Source: Sulfurovum sp. UBA7648
GTDB taxonomy: Bacteria > Campylobacterota > Campylobacteria > Campylobacterales > Sulfurovaceae
Length of the DNA stretch: 34,202 bases
Assembly: GCA_002483605.1 (NCBI GenBank)
Contig: DLIG01000006.1
Coordinates: 828 to 35,029 of the forward strand
Direction: 5' to 3'
Below, in pieces: positions 6,964 to 15,367 of the stretch (positions are counted from its first letter, which is position 1; each line of letters starts with the position of its first letter). The notes under the pieces are model-generated. The model saw only the letters and a list, made by a program, of their open reading frames with translations. It had not been told where the DNA came from and searched no databases. The position numbers were made by a program, and so were the translations under genes.

Positions 6964-8175
6964 TTAGATTTCCATCTCTTTAATATTCCAAGGCAAACCT
7001 TGAGTATTCATCTCTTCCATGAATGGATCAGGGTCAAGCTGCTCCATATTCCATACCCCAGCTCCACTCCAAATGCCTTGCAGCATAAGCTTGGCTCCTA
7101 TCATAGCCGGAACACCTGTTGTATAGCTCACGCCTTGACTCATTACTTCTGCATAGCACTCTTCATGATCTTTGACTTGGTAAATATATATTTTTCGTTT
7201 TTTGCCGTCTTTTATGCCTTCGGCAACTATACCGATATTTGTTTTGCCTTTGGTTCTAGGCCCTAGGCTTGCAGGGTCAGGAAGCAGTGTAGAGAGGAAC
7301 TCAATTGGAACTATCTTCATTCCTTTGTGTTCTACCTCTTTAATGCCAAGCATTCCTACATTTTCCAAGCACTTCATGTGCATAAGGTAGCTTTGCCCAA
7401 AAGTCATGAAAAATCTTATTCTTTTTAGCCCTTTTATATGCTTGACAAGTGATTCCATCTCCTCGTGGTAGAGCAGGTAGCTATCTTTTGGGCCAACCTC
7501 CGGATAATCCCATACCTGCATTATCTCCATGGGCTCTGTTTCTATCCATTGCCCTTCGCCATTTTCATCTTTTTGCCAATATCTGCCTTTTGCGCTTACT
7601 TCGCGAAGGTTGATCTCTGGATTGAAGTTTGTAGCAAAAGGATATCCGTGATCTCCGGCATTGCAATCTAGAATATCGATTGTATGAATTTCGTCAAAAT
7701 AATGCTTTGCGGCATATGCGCAAAATACATTTGTTGCTCCTGGGTCAAATCCGCTGCCTAGAAGTCCCATGATACCGGCTTCTTTGAATGCATTGTCTTT
7801 TGCCCATTGCTCTTTGTATTCGAATTTGGCAGTATCGGGATGCTCATAGTTTGCAGTATCAAGATATGGGGTTTTTGTGGCTATACAAGCATCCATTATG
7901 GTGAGATCCTGATATGGAAGAGCAACGTTTATGACTATGTCGGCTTGTGTCTGTTCTATTAATCTTATAACATTGGCCGTATCATCTGCATCAACTTGAG
8001 CAGTTTGTATTGTAATGCCCACTTTATTTTTAATATTTTTGGCTATTTCATCGCACTTGCTCAGAGTTCTACTGGCTAATGTTATGGTGCCAAATGTATC
8101 ATTATTCATTGCACATTTAAAAGCTACCACATTTCCTACGCCGCCAGCGCCTATAATAAGAGTTTTTTTGGACAT
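6964..8175 (-). CDS. Carboxynorspermidine/carboxyspermidine dehydrogenase
   Basis: This saccharopine-dehydrogenase-like enzyme joins putrescine (or diaminopropane) to L-aspartate semialdehyde with NADPH, giving carboxyspermidine (or carboxynorspermidine). A partner decarboxylase then makes spermidine; this is the route in Campylobacter and Vibrio in place of spermidine synthase. The 403-residue protein starts with the dinucleotide-binding loop IIGAGGVGNVVA and continues with INVALPYQDLTIMDACI, LDTANYEHPD and LLGSGFDPGATNVFCAYAAK, all typical of the Lys1-like group. AAGGAG precedes the ATG at good spacing. Saccharopine dehydrogenase itself is less likely because lysine in these bacteria comes from the diaminopimelate route. 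The partner decarboxylase is not in the window, but speA (arginine to agmatine) is about 2.7 kb away. Confidence 0.85.
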   Translation of the reverse strand: MSKKTLIIGAGGVGNVVAFKCAMNNDTFGTITLASRTLSKCDEIAKNIKNKVGITIQTAQVDADDTANVIRLIEQTQADIVINVALPYQDLTIMDACIATKTPYLDTANYEHPDTAKFEYKEQWAKDNAFKEAGIMGLLGSGFDPGATNVFCAYAAKHYFDEIHTIDILDCNAGDHGYPFATNFNPEINLREVSAKGRYWQKDENGEGQWIETEPMEIMQVWDYPEVGPKDSYLLYHEEMESLVKHIKGLKRIRFFMTFGQSYLMHMKCLENVGMLGIKEVEHKGMKIVPIEFLSTLLPDPASLGPRTKGKTNIGIVAEGIKDGKKRKIYIYQVKDHEECYAEVMSQGVSYTTGVPAMIGAKLMLQGIWSGAGVWNMEQLDPDPFMEEMNTQGLPWNIKEMEI

Positions 8176-8272
8176 ATTTGCTCCTTGATTGGTGAAAGAA
8201 TTTTATCATAAAAAGACAAAAAATTGACAATATTTATACTCTCCAAAATCAATTAATAAAAAGATATTACGA

Positions 8273-8278
8273 TATAAT
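8273..8278 (+). promoter_or_regulatory. Probable -10 element for the DedA gene
   Basis: TATAAT at 8273-8278 in an AT-rich divergent gap, 33 bases before the TTG start. There is no convincing -35, which is normal for Campylobacterota sigma-70 promoters. The same 136-base gap must also hold the promoter of the divergent dehydrogenase gene. Confidence 0.5.
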
Positions 8279-8311
8279 AATCTTTTTAAAACCATCACAT
8301 AAAGGAATTTT

Positions 8312-8872
8312 TTGGAAGAGACTTTGTCATCATTGGCCACATGGGGATATATAGCTATAGCATTCTTTTCGTTGGGCGGTTCACTGGTTATTGTTGCAGC
8401 TGCCGGCGTTTTTTCAGCCATGGGACAAATAGACCTTGTGACAGCTTTAATTGTAGCAATGGTTTTTAACTTTATCGGGGATAATTTATTATTTTATATG
8501 TCTCGTTATCAAAGAATAGGTATTATGCCGTATCTTCGTTCTCATCACCGCAAATTAGCACTTGCTACTATTATGTACCGAAGGTATGGTCCTGTCGTTA
8601 TGTTTGTTAAGAAATTTATTTATGGTCTTAAAACTCTTGTGCCGCTTAGTATGGGATTGTCAAAATATAATTTTGGAAAGTTTATTTTGATCAATCTATT
8701 AGCATCTGTCTTTTTTGTATTGGTTGTTGGGCTCGGCGGATATTATGCAGCAGAAAGTATAACCATTATATTTAATACAGTAAAAGAAAAGCCATGGATA
8801 GCACCAATTATTCTTTTTAGTATATTGGGTTTAATTTGGTTTTTGATGGAGAAGGCAACCAATAAAAGATAG
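8312..8872 (+). CDS. DedA-family membrane protein
   Basis: DedA (SNARE-associated/VTT domain) proteins are inner-membrane proteins linked to lipid-carrier recycling and membrane homeostasis; bacterial members include undecaprenyl-phosphate flippases. The 186-residue protein has four or five hydrophobic segments and the family motif region: FNFIGDNLLFYMSRYQR, then YGPVVMFVKKFIYGLKTLVPLSMG with the conserved basic and Gly residues, and a late segment GLGGYYA. The start is a TTG at 8312; AAGGA at 8302-8306 sits 5 bases before it, and no better ATG is near. The variant KKFIYGLKT replaces the usual 'GRFIPGVRT', so the exact substrate is open. It converges on aspC. Confidence 0.82.
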   Translation: MEETLSSLATWGYIAIAFFSLGGSLVIVAAAGVFSAMGQIDLVTALIVAMVFNFIGDNLLFYMSRYQRIGIMPYLRSHHRKLALATIMYRRYGPVVMFVKKFIYGLKTLVPLSMGLSKYNFGKFILINLLASVFFVLVVGLGGYYAAESITIIFNTVKEKPWIAPIILFSILGLIWFLMEKATNKR

Positions 8873-8875
8873 ACT

Positions 8876-8908
8876 CAAGACTGCACTTTGAAGTACAGCT
8901 TGATTTTT
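8876..8908. terminator. Imperfect hairpin between DedA and aspC
   Basis: CAAG-CTG-ACTT (8876-8888) pairs with AAGT-CAG-CTTG (8891-8902), with a bulged A and one C/A mismatch. ATTTTT follows on the plus strand. It lies just after the DedA stop between converging genes and probably ends the plus-strand transcript. Confidence 0.6.
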
Positions 8909-8910
8909 GG

Positions 8911-10083
8911 TTATTTGCTATATTTTGTATCTACGAATTTTTTTATTCTTCTAATGCCGTCTCGGATTGTTGTAATATCTGTAGCAAATGAAAATCTAAA
9001 ATATCCTTCGCTTCCAAATCCAATACCAGGGACTACTGCAACGCCTGCTTCTTGAAGCAGCTCTTTGCAAAACTCAATAGAATCATTCGAAATTTCTTTA
9101 ATATTGACAAACAGATAAAAAGCGCCTTGTGGTTTCAGTACGCTTATGCCGTCTATTTCATTTAGCAATTCAACAGCTTCATTTGCTCTAGCTTCAAAGG
9201 CTTGTCTCATATGTTCTATCTCTTCATCAACCTCACCGCTTAGTGCAATAATGGCTGCCTTTTGTGTAATAGAGTTGATATTGGATGTGCTTTGGCTTTG
9301 CAAATTATCCATGGCAGTTATAAGTTCTTTATTTGGGCTGGCAAGATATCCAAATCTCCAACCTGTCATCGCAACTGATTTGCTAAGGCCGTTTATGGTA
9401 ATTGTTCTTTGAAACATATCCTCAGATATGCTAGCAGCTGCTACAAATTCAGTGCCATAAACAAGTTTTTCATACATTTCGTCGCTGGCAACTAAGATGT
9501 CAGTTTCTTTTAGTACTTCGGCTATCTGTATTAATTCCTCTTTGGTATATACAGATCCTGTTGGATTGGACGGTGATGTGAGAACGATCATTTTTGTCTT
9601 TGGAGTAATTGCATTTTTCAACTGATCAGCAGTCATTTTAAAACCGCTTTTTTCATCAGTATCTATAATAACAGGAATACCACCGCTGTATTTGACTTGT
9701 TCAGGATAAGTTACCCAGTATGGTGCAGGAATTATAACTTCATCGCCTTCATCGATTACGGTTTGAAAAAGATTAAATAGTGATTGTTTTGCGCCATTGC
9801 TGACGATAATTTGATTTGGCTCATAATTTAGGCCGTTTTCTCGTTTAAGCTTATCACTGATGGCTTTTAGAAGTTCTGGAATCCCTGCAACTGCTGTATA
9901 TTTTGTAAAACCGTCATTAATAGCTTTTATAGCTTCTTCTTTTATACGTTTTGGTGTATCAAAATCCGGCTCGCCGGCCGAAAAACTAACAATATCTTTT
10001 CCTGCAGCTTTGAGTTCTTTTGCTAATGTAGCAACTGCAATGGTCAAAGATGGAGAAAGTGCTTGAATGCGTTGTGAAAGCAT
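8911..10083 (-). CDS. aspC: Aspartate aminotransferase (class I, PLP)
   Basis: It transfers the amino group between aspartate and 2-oxoglutarate, linking oxaloacetate from the carbon-fixation cycle to amino-acid synthesis. The 390-residue protein is a complete fold-type I aminotransferase of the I-gamma group (thermophile/Rhizobium type). It shows SFSAGEPDFDTP near 33-43, IIVSNGAKQSLFNLF for phosphate binding, the TSPSNPTGSVY segment, ASDEMYEKLVY with the PLP-ring Asp, the Schiff-base Lys235 in NGLSKSVAMTGWRFGY, and the carboxylate-binding Arg in YFRFSFA near the end. AAGG lies 7 bases before the ATG. It appears to have its own promoter, separate from cysE. Prephenate or other amino-acid side activity is possible in this group. 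Confidence 0.92.
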   Translation of the reverse strand: MLSQRIQALSPSLTIAVATLAKELKAAGKDIVSFSAGEPDFDTPKRIKEEAIKAINDGFTKYTAVAGIPELLKAISDKLKRENGLNYEPNQIIVSNGAKQSLFNLFQTVIDEGDEVIIPAPYWVTYPEQVKYSGGIPVIIDTDEKSGFKMTADQLKNAITPKTKMIVLTSPSNPTGSVYTKEELIQIAEVLKETDILVASDEMYEKLVYGTEFVAAASISEDMFQRTITINGLSKSVAMTGWRFGYLASPNKELITAMDNLQSQSTSNINSITQKAAIIALSGEVDEEIEHMRQAFEARANEAVELLNEIDGISVLKPQGAFYLFVNIKEISNDSIEFCKELLQEAGVAVVPGIGFGSEGYFRFSFATDITTIRDGIRRIKKFVDTKYSK

Positions 10084-10113
10084 AGAAAAACCTTATGTTT
10101 AAATAATATATAT

Positions 10114-10134
10114 ATTATACTATGAATTTCATAG
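10114..10134 (-). promoter_or_regulatory. Probable aspC promoter with adjoining dyad
   Basis: Read on the minus strand, TATAAT is at 10119-10114, about 30 bases before the aspC start. Directly upstream, CTATGA and TCATAG (10120-10125 and 10129-10134) form a short dyad where a spacer or operator would lie. Promoter role is inferred from sequence only. Confidence 0.5.
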
Positions 10135-10165
10135 CAATTTGCTTGAAAAAATGGGTGAAAAATAC

Positions 10166-10870
10166 TCAGCTATCCATTGATTTTAGGAAGGCATTATATA
10201 CTTCTTCTAGTTCATGATCTTTTTTATGAATGCTTGAATGGTCACCGGTTTTAACGGCATGTTCAAGCACTGCGATGCGTTTAAGCAAATAATGGAATAC
10301 TTCTTTATCAATATCAGGCAGTTTGTTGTGGCTAAGCAAGCTTTTGTCAAACCCTTTTGCTATGATGCGAGCAGGAATGCCAATGGCTGTCGAGTTGTCC
10401 GGAACATTTTTTACAACTACGGAATTGGCCCCGATTTTTACATTATTTCCAATTATAATATTGCCCAATATCTTTGCTCCGGCACCAATTACGGTACCGC
10501 TTTTGATGGTTGGGTGTCTCTTGCCCTTTTCTAGGCTCACTCCGCCAAGGGTAACTTGTTGATATATCAGTACATCGTCTTCAACAACAGCGGTTTCTCC
10601 TATAACTATACCGACACCATGGTCAATAAAAACCCTTCTGCCTATAGTAGCGGCCGGATGAATATCAACAACCGTTAAAAATTGTCCAATCGCTGAGATA
10701 AGTCTAGGAAGATATGGAACTTTATGATGATACAAAGCATTAGCTATTCGATAAAAAAAGAGGGCCCAAAGCCCCGGGTAATTAAAAAAAAGTTCAATAT
10801 TCGAATGCAGAGCAGGATCGTTTTTTTTAACTGTAACAAAATCCTCTTTTATAAGAGTAAAAAGTGACAC
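10166..10870 (-). CDS. cysE: Serine O-acetyltransferase
   Basis: CysE acetylates serine with acetyl-CoA to give O-acetylserine, the carbon acceptor for sulfide in cysteine synthesis. The 234-residue protein has the N-terminal helical part (EDFVTVKKNDPAL) and the left-handed beta-helix of hexapeptide repeats: VDIHPAATIGRRVFIDHGVGIVIGETAVV with the catalytic Asp-His pair, then YQQVTLGGVSLEKGKRHPTI and the acetyl-CoA-binding turns to IGIPARII. The start is a GTG at 10870; AAGGA 6 bases before it overlaps the end of speA, leaving only 3 bases between stop and start, so the genes are cotranscribed. The C-terminal tail after the helix is about 55 residues and Lys/Glu-rich. Pairing a sulfur gene with arginine decarboxylase has no obvious functional reason. 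Confidence 0.93.
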   Translation of the reverse strand: MSLFTLIKEDFVTVKKNDPALHSNIELFFNYPGLWALFFYRIANALYHHKVPYLPRLISAIGQFLTVVDIHPAATIGRRVFIDHGVGIVIGETAVVEDDVLIYQQVTLGGVSLEKGKRHPTIKSGTVIGAGAKILGNIIIGNNVKIGANSVVVKNVPDNSTAIGIPARIIAKGFDKSLLSHNKLPDIDKEVFHYLLKRIAVLEHAVKTGDHSSIHKKDHELEEVYNAFLKSMDS

Positions 10871-10873
10871 CTT

Positions 10874-12748
10874 TTATCCTTGTTTTTTGGTTAGATCTAA
10901 TGTTTGAATTGTTTTAAGATAGCTGTTTTCACTTAAATACAAATAAAGCCTTCCTAGTATATCCCTTTTTTCATCGGCATTGAGATGTTTGGATTCTTCA
11001 ATTTTTGATTTTAAAGATTTATCCACAAGACTTGTATCATAATCCAAATCATCGAGTACATCCATTAAATTTTGAGCTTCTATAAAATTATATGGCTCAT
11101 AATCTCCGTTCTTGTCAAATTTGATCACAACTTCTGTTGGGTGGGTAAAGAGGTTGTGCCGCATTCCAAGAACTTCTTGATATGCTCCTGTAAGAAAAAA
11201 AGCTAAGAAATATTCCTCTTTTTCTACATCAATATCATGCAGATAAAAAGGTGTTTTTGGCTTAAAGCCGATCTCTCCGTCGCTGTCACACGTGATATCC
11301 CAAATGCTTGCCGGATTGGTTGGTTTTATATCCAATTTATTAAGAGGCATAATAGGGAAATGCTGCCCAAGCCCCCACCAGTCAGGAAGAGATTGAAATA
11401 CGGAAAAATTAACTAAATATTTTTCTTGGATACGATCTTGAAGTCTTTTTAGTTCATTTGTATCTTCGTCTTTGAGTAAATAGATCACTTTTTTGATGAT
11501 CAAATTTACTAAAATCTCGGTATTTGAACGATCTTCTAGATCTATGTAACCCAAATCAAAAAGAGTTAACAAGCTTTCCATATGATCAAGCGCATCATGC
11601 AGATATTCTCTAGCATTTGTACGTTTTAGCAGATTGTACAGATCGAAAAGCTCTTGAATGAGCGGAGGGTTTTGTTCTTTTAAACGTAAACTTTTTTCAT
11701 TATATTCTTGACTGAAAAGTTCTAATACGGGAGCTACCAATACTGAATGGCTGGCAGCTATAAATCTGCCCGATTCTGTAAATATGTCAGGCTCTGGTAC
11801 ATTTTTGCTTTTGGCGATCTCTTGCATTAAATAAATGACATCGTTTGAAAATTCTTTGAGCGAGTAGTTTCTCTCTTGAGTTTGTACGTGCTGGCTGTAT
11901 TCAACTGCAAGTCCGCCGCCGATATTTATAGCCCTAAGAGAATCAACACCTCTTTTTTTTAGTTCAGCATATATATTTCCGGCTTCTCTTAATGCTTTTT
12001 TAAGCGGTGCAATATCGCCCATTTGTGAGCCGATATGAAAATGGATCATCCAAAGATGATTTAGCAGATTATGAGCTTTTAACATCTCATATGCTTCCAA
12101 AAGCTCGGTGGACGTTAGACCGAATTTTGAGCTAAAACCACCGCTTTTTGCCCAAGTACCGATACCAGAACTATGCATTCTAATGCGTACGCCGATTTTT
12201 GGCACTACCGGATTCTTGCTTTTGTTATTGAATTCCTGGTGAACATTAATAATAGTTTCAAGCTCGCCCAGTCCTTCAATTGTAATAGTTATGTTGTGTC
12301 CCATTTTGGCCGCTATGAAACAAAGAGCTATCATCTCTTTGTCTTTAAAGCCGTTAACCGTAATAGGTGCCCCAAGAGGCGTGTGTGACATGGCAATAAT
12401 GAGCTCAGCTTTGCTGCCTGCTTCTAAACCATAATTATATCCTTGGCCTACATTCACAAGCTCATGTACAAAATTTGGAAATTGGTTTACTTTTAGAGGA
12501 AATACAGCATGGAAATTTCCGGTATATCCAAATTCTTTTTTGGCTGTTTTGAATGTATTAAATAGTGTATGGATCTGCTTTTCTATCAAATGCGGGAAAC
12601 GCAAAAGAACAGGTCCTCTGTAACCCTTCTCGCGAATATGGTTTATGATTTCCAATAAAGATGGTTGATTGCCGTAGTTGACATTGACGGTATCTTTTTT
12701 GATAATGAAGTTACCATCGCCCCAAATATCTAAACCAAATTGCTTCAT
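10874..12748 (-). CDS. speA: Biosynthetic arginine decarboxylase
   Basis: SpeA removes CO2 from arginine to give agmatine, the first step to putrescine and then spermidine. The 624-residue protein has the usual length for the alanine-racemase-fold PLP enzyme. Key sites: the PLP Lys86 in AVFPLKVNQ, the glycine-rich GLEAGSKAEL, HFHIGSQMGD, the phosphate-binding NIGGGLAVEYS, FTESGRFIAASHSVLV, and the catalytic Cys in DITCDSDGE. AGGA lies 6 bases before the ATG. It is the first gene of a pair with cysE. Together with the carboxynorspermidine dehydrogenase gene in this window, it supports a complete arginine-to-spermidine route whose remaining steps lie elsewhere. Confidence 0.96.
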   Translation of the reverse strand: MKQFGLDIWGDGNFIIKKDTVNVNYGNQPSLLEIINHIREKGYRGPVLLRFPHLIEKQIHTLFNTFKTAKKEFGYTGNFHAVFPLKVNQFPNFVHELVNVGQGYNYGLEAGSKAELIIAMSHTPLGAPITVNGFKDKEMIALCFIAAKMGHNITITIEGLGELETIINVHQEFNNKSKNPVVPKIGVRIRMHSSGIGTWAKSGGFSSKFGLTSTELLEAYEMLKAHNLLNHLWMIHFHIGSQMGDIAPLKKALREAGNIYAELKKRGVDSLRAINIGGGLAVEYSQHVQTQERNYSLKEFSNDVIYLMQEIAKSKNVPEPDIFTESGRFIAASHSVLVAPVLELFSQEYNEKSLRLKEQNPPLIQELFDLYNLLKRTNAREYLHDALDHMESLLTLFDLGYIDLEDRSNTEILVNLIIKKVIYLLKDEDTNELKRLQDRIQEKYLVNFSVFQSLPDWWGLGQHFPIMPLNKLDIKPTNPASIWDITCDSDGEIGFKPKTPFYLHDIDVEKEEYFLAFFLTGAYQEVLGMRHNLFTHPTEVVIKFDKNGDYEPYNFIEAQNLMDVLDDLDYDTSLVDKSLKSKIEESKHLNADEKRDILGRLYLYLSENSYLKTIQTLDLTKKQG

Positions 12749-12776
12749 CCGGTATCCTAACGCTTAATTTTTTGTT

Positions 12777-12782
12777 ATTATA
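12777..12782 (-). promoter_or_regulatory. Probable -10 element for speA-cysE
   Basis: TATAAT on the minus strand, 28 bases before the speA ATG, within the 65-base gap after pgpA. This implies that speA-cysE starts its own transcript rather than depending on the ispDF-pgpA operon. Confidence 0.5.
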
Positions 12783-12813
12783 TCTAAAAGAACTGTGTTT
12801 AAATATGCTGATA

Positions 12814-13305
12814 TTAAATAATTTTTTCAATTACCATAAGAACTATGGCGCTCAAAAGGCCTCCTGCAATGCCGGCGAGTACATCATCGACCATTACGCC
12901 AAGCCCTCCTTTTACTTCTCTGTCTATCCAACCTATTGTGGATGGTTTCCATATATCAAAAAGTCGAAAAAAGATAAAGCTAAGTAGATATGCTATTAAT
13001 ATACCGTATTGATTATCCAAAGAGACGGCCGTCTCGTACGCAATAAACATTGATATCCACATCCCGCTTACCTCGTCTATTACTATCTGTGGATTATCGT
13101 GAGAACCCGCAGCTTGTTCATATTTATTTATTTCCAAAATTCCAATTATAGTAATGGCGATAGCTAACATAAAAAGTGTTTGTGTACCTAAAAATTTAAT
13201 AATCAATATTCCAACGATCAATGCCGCCAAAGATCCAGCCGTTCCCGGAGCTTTTGGAGATAAGCCTGAGCCAAAAAATGTAAGAAATAGTTTTTGTAGT
13301 GTCAT
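12814..13305 (-). CDS. pgpA: Phosphatidylglycerophosphatase A
   Basis: PgpA removes phosphate from phosphatidylglycerol phosphate to form phosphatidylglycerol in the inner membrane. The 163-residue protein has the family pattern: FGSGLSPKAPGTAGSLAAL at 11-29, IVIDEVSGMW with acidic metal ligands near 75, the helix FFRLFDIWKPSTIGWID, and GLGVMVDDVLAG near the end with the second Asp pair, then a hydrophobic tail. It is the last gene of the ispDF-cemR-sat-like-pgpA cluster, 12 bases after the preceding stop, with AAAGG before its ATG. I recall the same order around Cj1607-Cj1610 in Campylobacter jejuni, so the arrangement is old and conserved. Confidence 0.92.
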   Translation of the reverse strand: MTLQKLFLTFFGSGLSPKAPGTAGSLAALIVGILIIKFLGTQTLFMLAIAITIIGILEINKYEQAAGSHDNPQIVIDEVSGMWISMFIAYETAVSLDNQYGILIAYLLSFIFFRLFDIWKPSTIGWIDREVKGGLGVMVDDVLAGIAGGLLSAIVLMVIEKII

Positions 13306-13317
13306 ATATGGCCTTTA

Positions 13318-14508
13318 TTAAGTAAGTGAACTCGTCTGATACAATTCGATCAGTTTGGTATAAAATGTTTTGTTTGTTTGCTCTTCAAGCAGCCCGGAAT
13401 TTGGTAAAAGAGCATAATATAGGTCTTGAACATTTTTAAATCTATTGGGGAATAATGATGATAAAATAGTTGCAGAAACCTCTTTTCTGACCAAAATAGT
13501 CGGAGGAACTATCCCGCTTTGGATCAGTTTTAAAATAGCATTTGAATTATATTTGATATGGTGGTGTTGTCCATGAGGACAATTCTCGTCACTCACTAAT
13601 GTTGTACAAATATTGCAGTATACATATTCTTCTATCGGTGCGATTTCTATACCTAGGTTTTTGCATTGATCAAATACCGTATTTGTTCTATTGTGGTCAT
13701 AGTAAAGTCCAAGCCCTGCATGATTTTTGCCAACTACAAGTTCATGGCATCCATAATTTTTTGCTAGAAATGCATCCAGTATAAGTTCGCTATACCCGGC
13801 AAAAATATAAGTATTTTCAAAAGGAACAATTATTACTTTATTAGGAGGTAAAAAATTTTCTACAAATTCCAATACAGATTTGTATCTAATTTCATAAGTC
13901 AAACCTTCGTTGGTAAATGGCTTACGTAAAAATAAAATAACCAGATCGGAACGACTCAAAGTTTGTCTTATCAATTTTTCATGAGCACGATTGAATGGGT
14001 TGGCAGCAAGGACGATCCCTGCAACATGTCTAGCGCTCGTTTTTTTGATTATCTCTTTGACATGTTTGAGATTATTTTGTATCAGCGGATATTCTACTTT
14101 GTATTCTCCGCTCACGGCGATCGTGCCCAGTCTGGCAAGAGTATTGCGAACCCCCGGATGCGATAGATCAGTTGTTCCGTATATATTATTGACTCTTTCG
14201 TGCGGATCGATCTCAAATGTCTCTTCAACAATAAGTTCTCCCACCTTGTGCTTCTCGCTAATAAGGTCAATTGTTTCATTTGGTTTGATCGACATGAGGG
14301 TTTCGTGATTTTTTTTACCCTTAGGCGCCAATATAAATGAAAAAGGAAACGGCATGCCTTTGTAGGTTTTATTCAAATTGACATCCTGGGATGTTTTTTT
14401 ATTCATAAGGCCGGTCACTGGTGCAATTAGTCCGGCTTGGACCAAAGCCAACGATGAAAGAGCTTCTGTATCTATATATAATGACTTATTTTTTTTTGTA
14501 GAGACCAT
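13318..14508 (-). CDS. Sulfate adenylyltransferase-like protein with a degraded active site
   Basis: The fold is that of bacterial ATP sulfurylase (Sat), which makes adenosine phosphosulfate from ATP and sulfate, but key residues differ. The nucleotide motif, normally Q-T-R-N-P-x-H-R-A-H, reads LAANPFNRAH at 167-176: Gln, Thr, Arg and the first His are lost, while Asn170 and the last His remain. The usual GRDHAG reads GKNHAG at 260-265. The zinc site is kept (Cys298, Cys301, Cys310, then HG). SHPGVRNTL is intact. The 396-residue length fits a full Sat core. It may be inactive, use another substrate, or serve a regulatory role. Its start overlaps the end of the CemR-like gene by 23 bases, so the two are made together. 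Cj1609 in Campylobacter is the likely counterpart. Confidence 0.8.
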   Translation of the reverse strand: MVSTKKNKSLYIDTEALSSLALVQAGLIAPVTGLMNKKTSQDVNLNKTYKGMPFPFSFILAPKGKKNHETLMSIKPNETIDLISEKHKVGELIVEETFEIDPHERVNNIYGTTDLSHPGVRNTLARLGTIAVSGEYKVEYPLIQNNLKHVKEIIKKTSARHVAGIVLAANPFNRAHEKLIRQTLSRSDLVILFLRKPFTNEGLTYEIRYKSVLEFVENFLPPNKVIIVPFENTYIFAGYSELILDAFLAKNYGCHELVVGKNHAGLGLYYDHNRTNTVFDQCKNLGIEIAPIEEYVYCNICTTLVSDENCPHGQHHHIKYNSNAILKLIQSGIVPPTILVRKEVSATILSSLFPNRFKNVQDLYYALLPNSGLLEEQTNKTFYTKLIELYQTSSLT

Positions 14509-15367
14509 ATTTTTTCCTTTTTTCCCATAAGCTTTTTCTAGACATTCCTAATTTTTTTGAAAGTTCAGTATCGGGGAACTGACTTTGAAATTGGGCAAGA
14601 ACAAATTGTATATACTCATCAATAGTCAAAATATCATTTTGACTATGTATTTTATTATTTGTATTTATTGTAATTGTATCAAATGGAGAGTCTATCTCAT
14701 TGCTGTCCACCAACACAAAATTACACAAAGACAAACATTGAAAAAGCGTCTCTCGTTCGGACTTCTTTAAAGAGTTAAAGTTCGTTATATAAAAAAGAGT
14801 ATTTTCGTTTTGATTGGATAATTTTTCTTTCCATGATTGTGCTCCAAGAGACACAAAAACAAGCGATAAATGTTTTTTTTCTGCATATTCGAAAATGAGT
14901 TTATCTGCCATAGTATAATGATTTGTTACTATTACACAAGGGGTTGATATGGCAGGGTGCTCAGCGTTTGATTCTGCAATGCTGAATTGAGAATTGATGT
15001 ATTCTTGATAAAAATTATTTTTTTGTTTGAGTTGCTGATATTCTTTGTAATGCTCTATCTTTCTAAATAGCTCTTCTATCCTAAAAGGTTTGAGTATATA
15101 ATCTTTGGCACCCCATTTTAGAGGATCTCCTACGGTATCATTATTTATATAGTTAACCATAAGAATAATGATTTTATCTTTATATTTTGATATCAAAGGG
15201 GATATCGATTGCCCAGGTATGTGGGTCGAGAGAAGATAAACATCTCCTTGAGTATGCATTGCTTCTTTCGGTGATCTGTAGATCTCTATTTGAAAATTGT
15301 GTTCGGTTAGCTTTGAGGCTATGCTTTGAGCCAAATATAATTCATTTTCTATGATTATTATCTTCAT
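14486..15367 (-). CDS. cemR: HP1021/CemR-type atypical orphan response regulator
   Basis: HP1021 of Helicobacter and CemR (Cj1608) of Campylobacter are phosphorylation-independent regulators of metabolism, redox response and replication origin control. The 293-residue protein has an N-terminal receiver domain in which the phosphorylated Asp is replaced by Ser47 (DVYLLSTHIPG), the same change and position I know from HP1021; AKDYILKPF keeps the conserved Lys. The C-terminal helix-turn-helix (about 264-293, ELSKKLGMSRKSLWEKRKKYGL) is Fis-like. The middle (about 140-230) looks like a shrunken NtrC-type ATPase core without Walker A or GAFTGA. The ATG at 15367 overlaps the ispDF stop (ATGA) and GGAAAG precedes it; the in-frame TTG at 15379 is less likely. 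The symbol is given by synteny and the Ser47 hallmark. Confidence 0.85.
   Translation of the reverse strand: MKIIIIENELYLAQSIASKLTEHNFQIEIYRSPKEAMHTQGDVYLLSTHIPGQSISPLISKYKDKIIILMVNYINNDTVGDPLKWGAKDYILKPFRIEELFRKIEHYKEYQQLKQKNNFYQEYINSQFSIAESNAEHPAISTPCVIVTNHYTMADKLIFEYAEKKHLSLVFVSLGAQSWKEKLSNQNENTLFYITNFNSLKKSERETLFQCLSLCNFVLVDSNEIDSPFDTITINTNNKIHSQNDILTIDEYIQFVLAQFQSQFPDTELSKKLGMSRKSLWEKRKKYGLYKKK

Noticed and set aside
13991..14308. 105-codon plus-strand frame inside the Sat-like gene
   Set aside because: The minus-strand protein matches a known fold over its full length; the plus-strand frame has no support.
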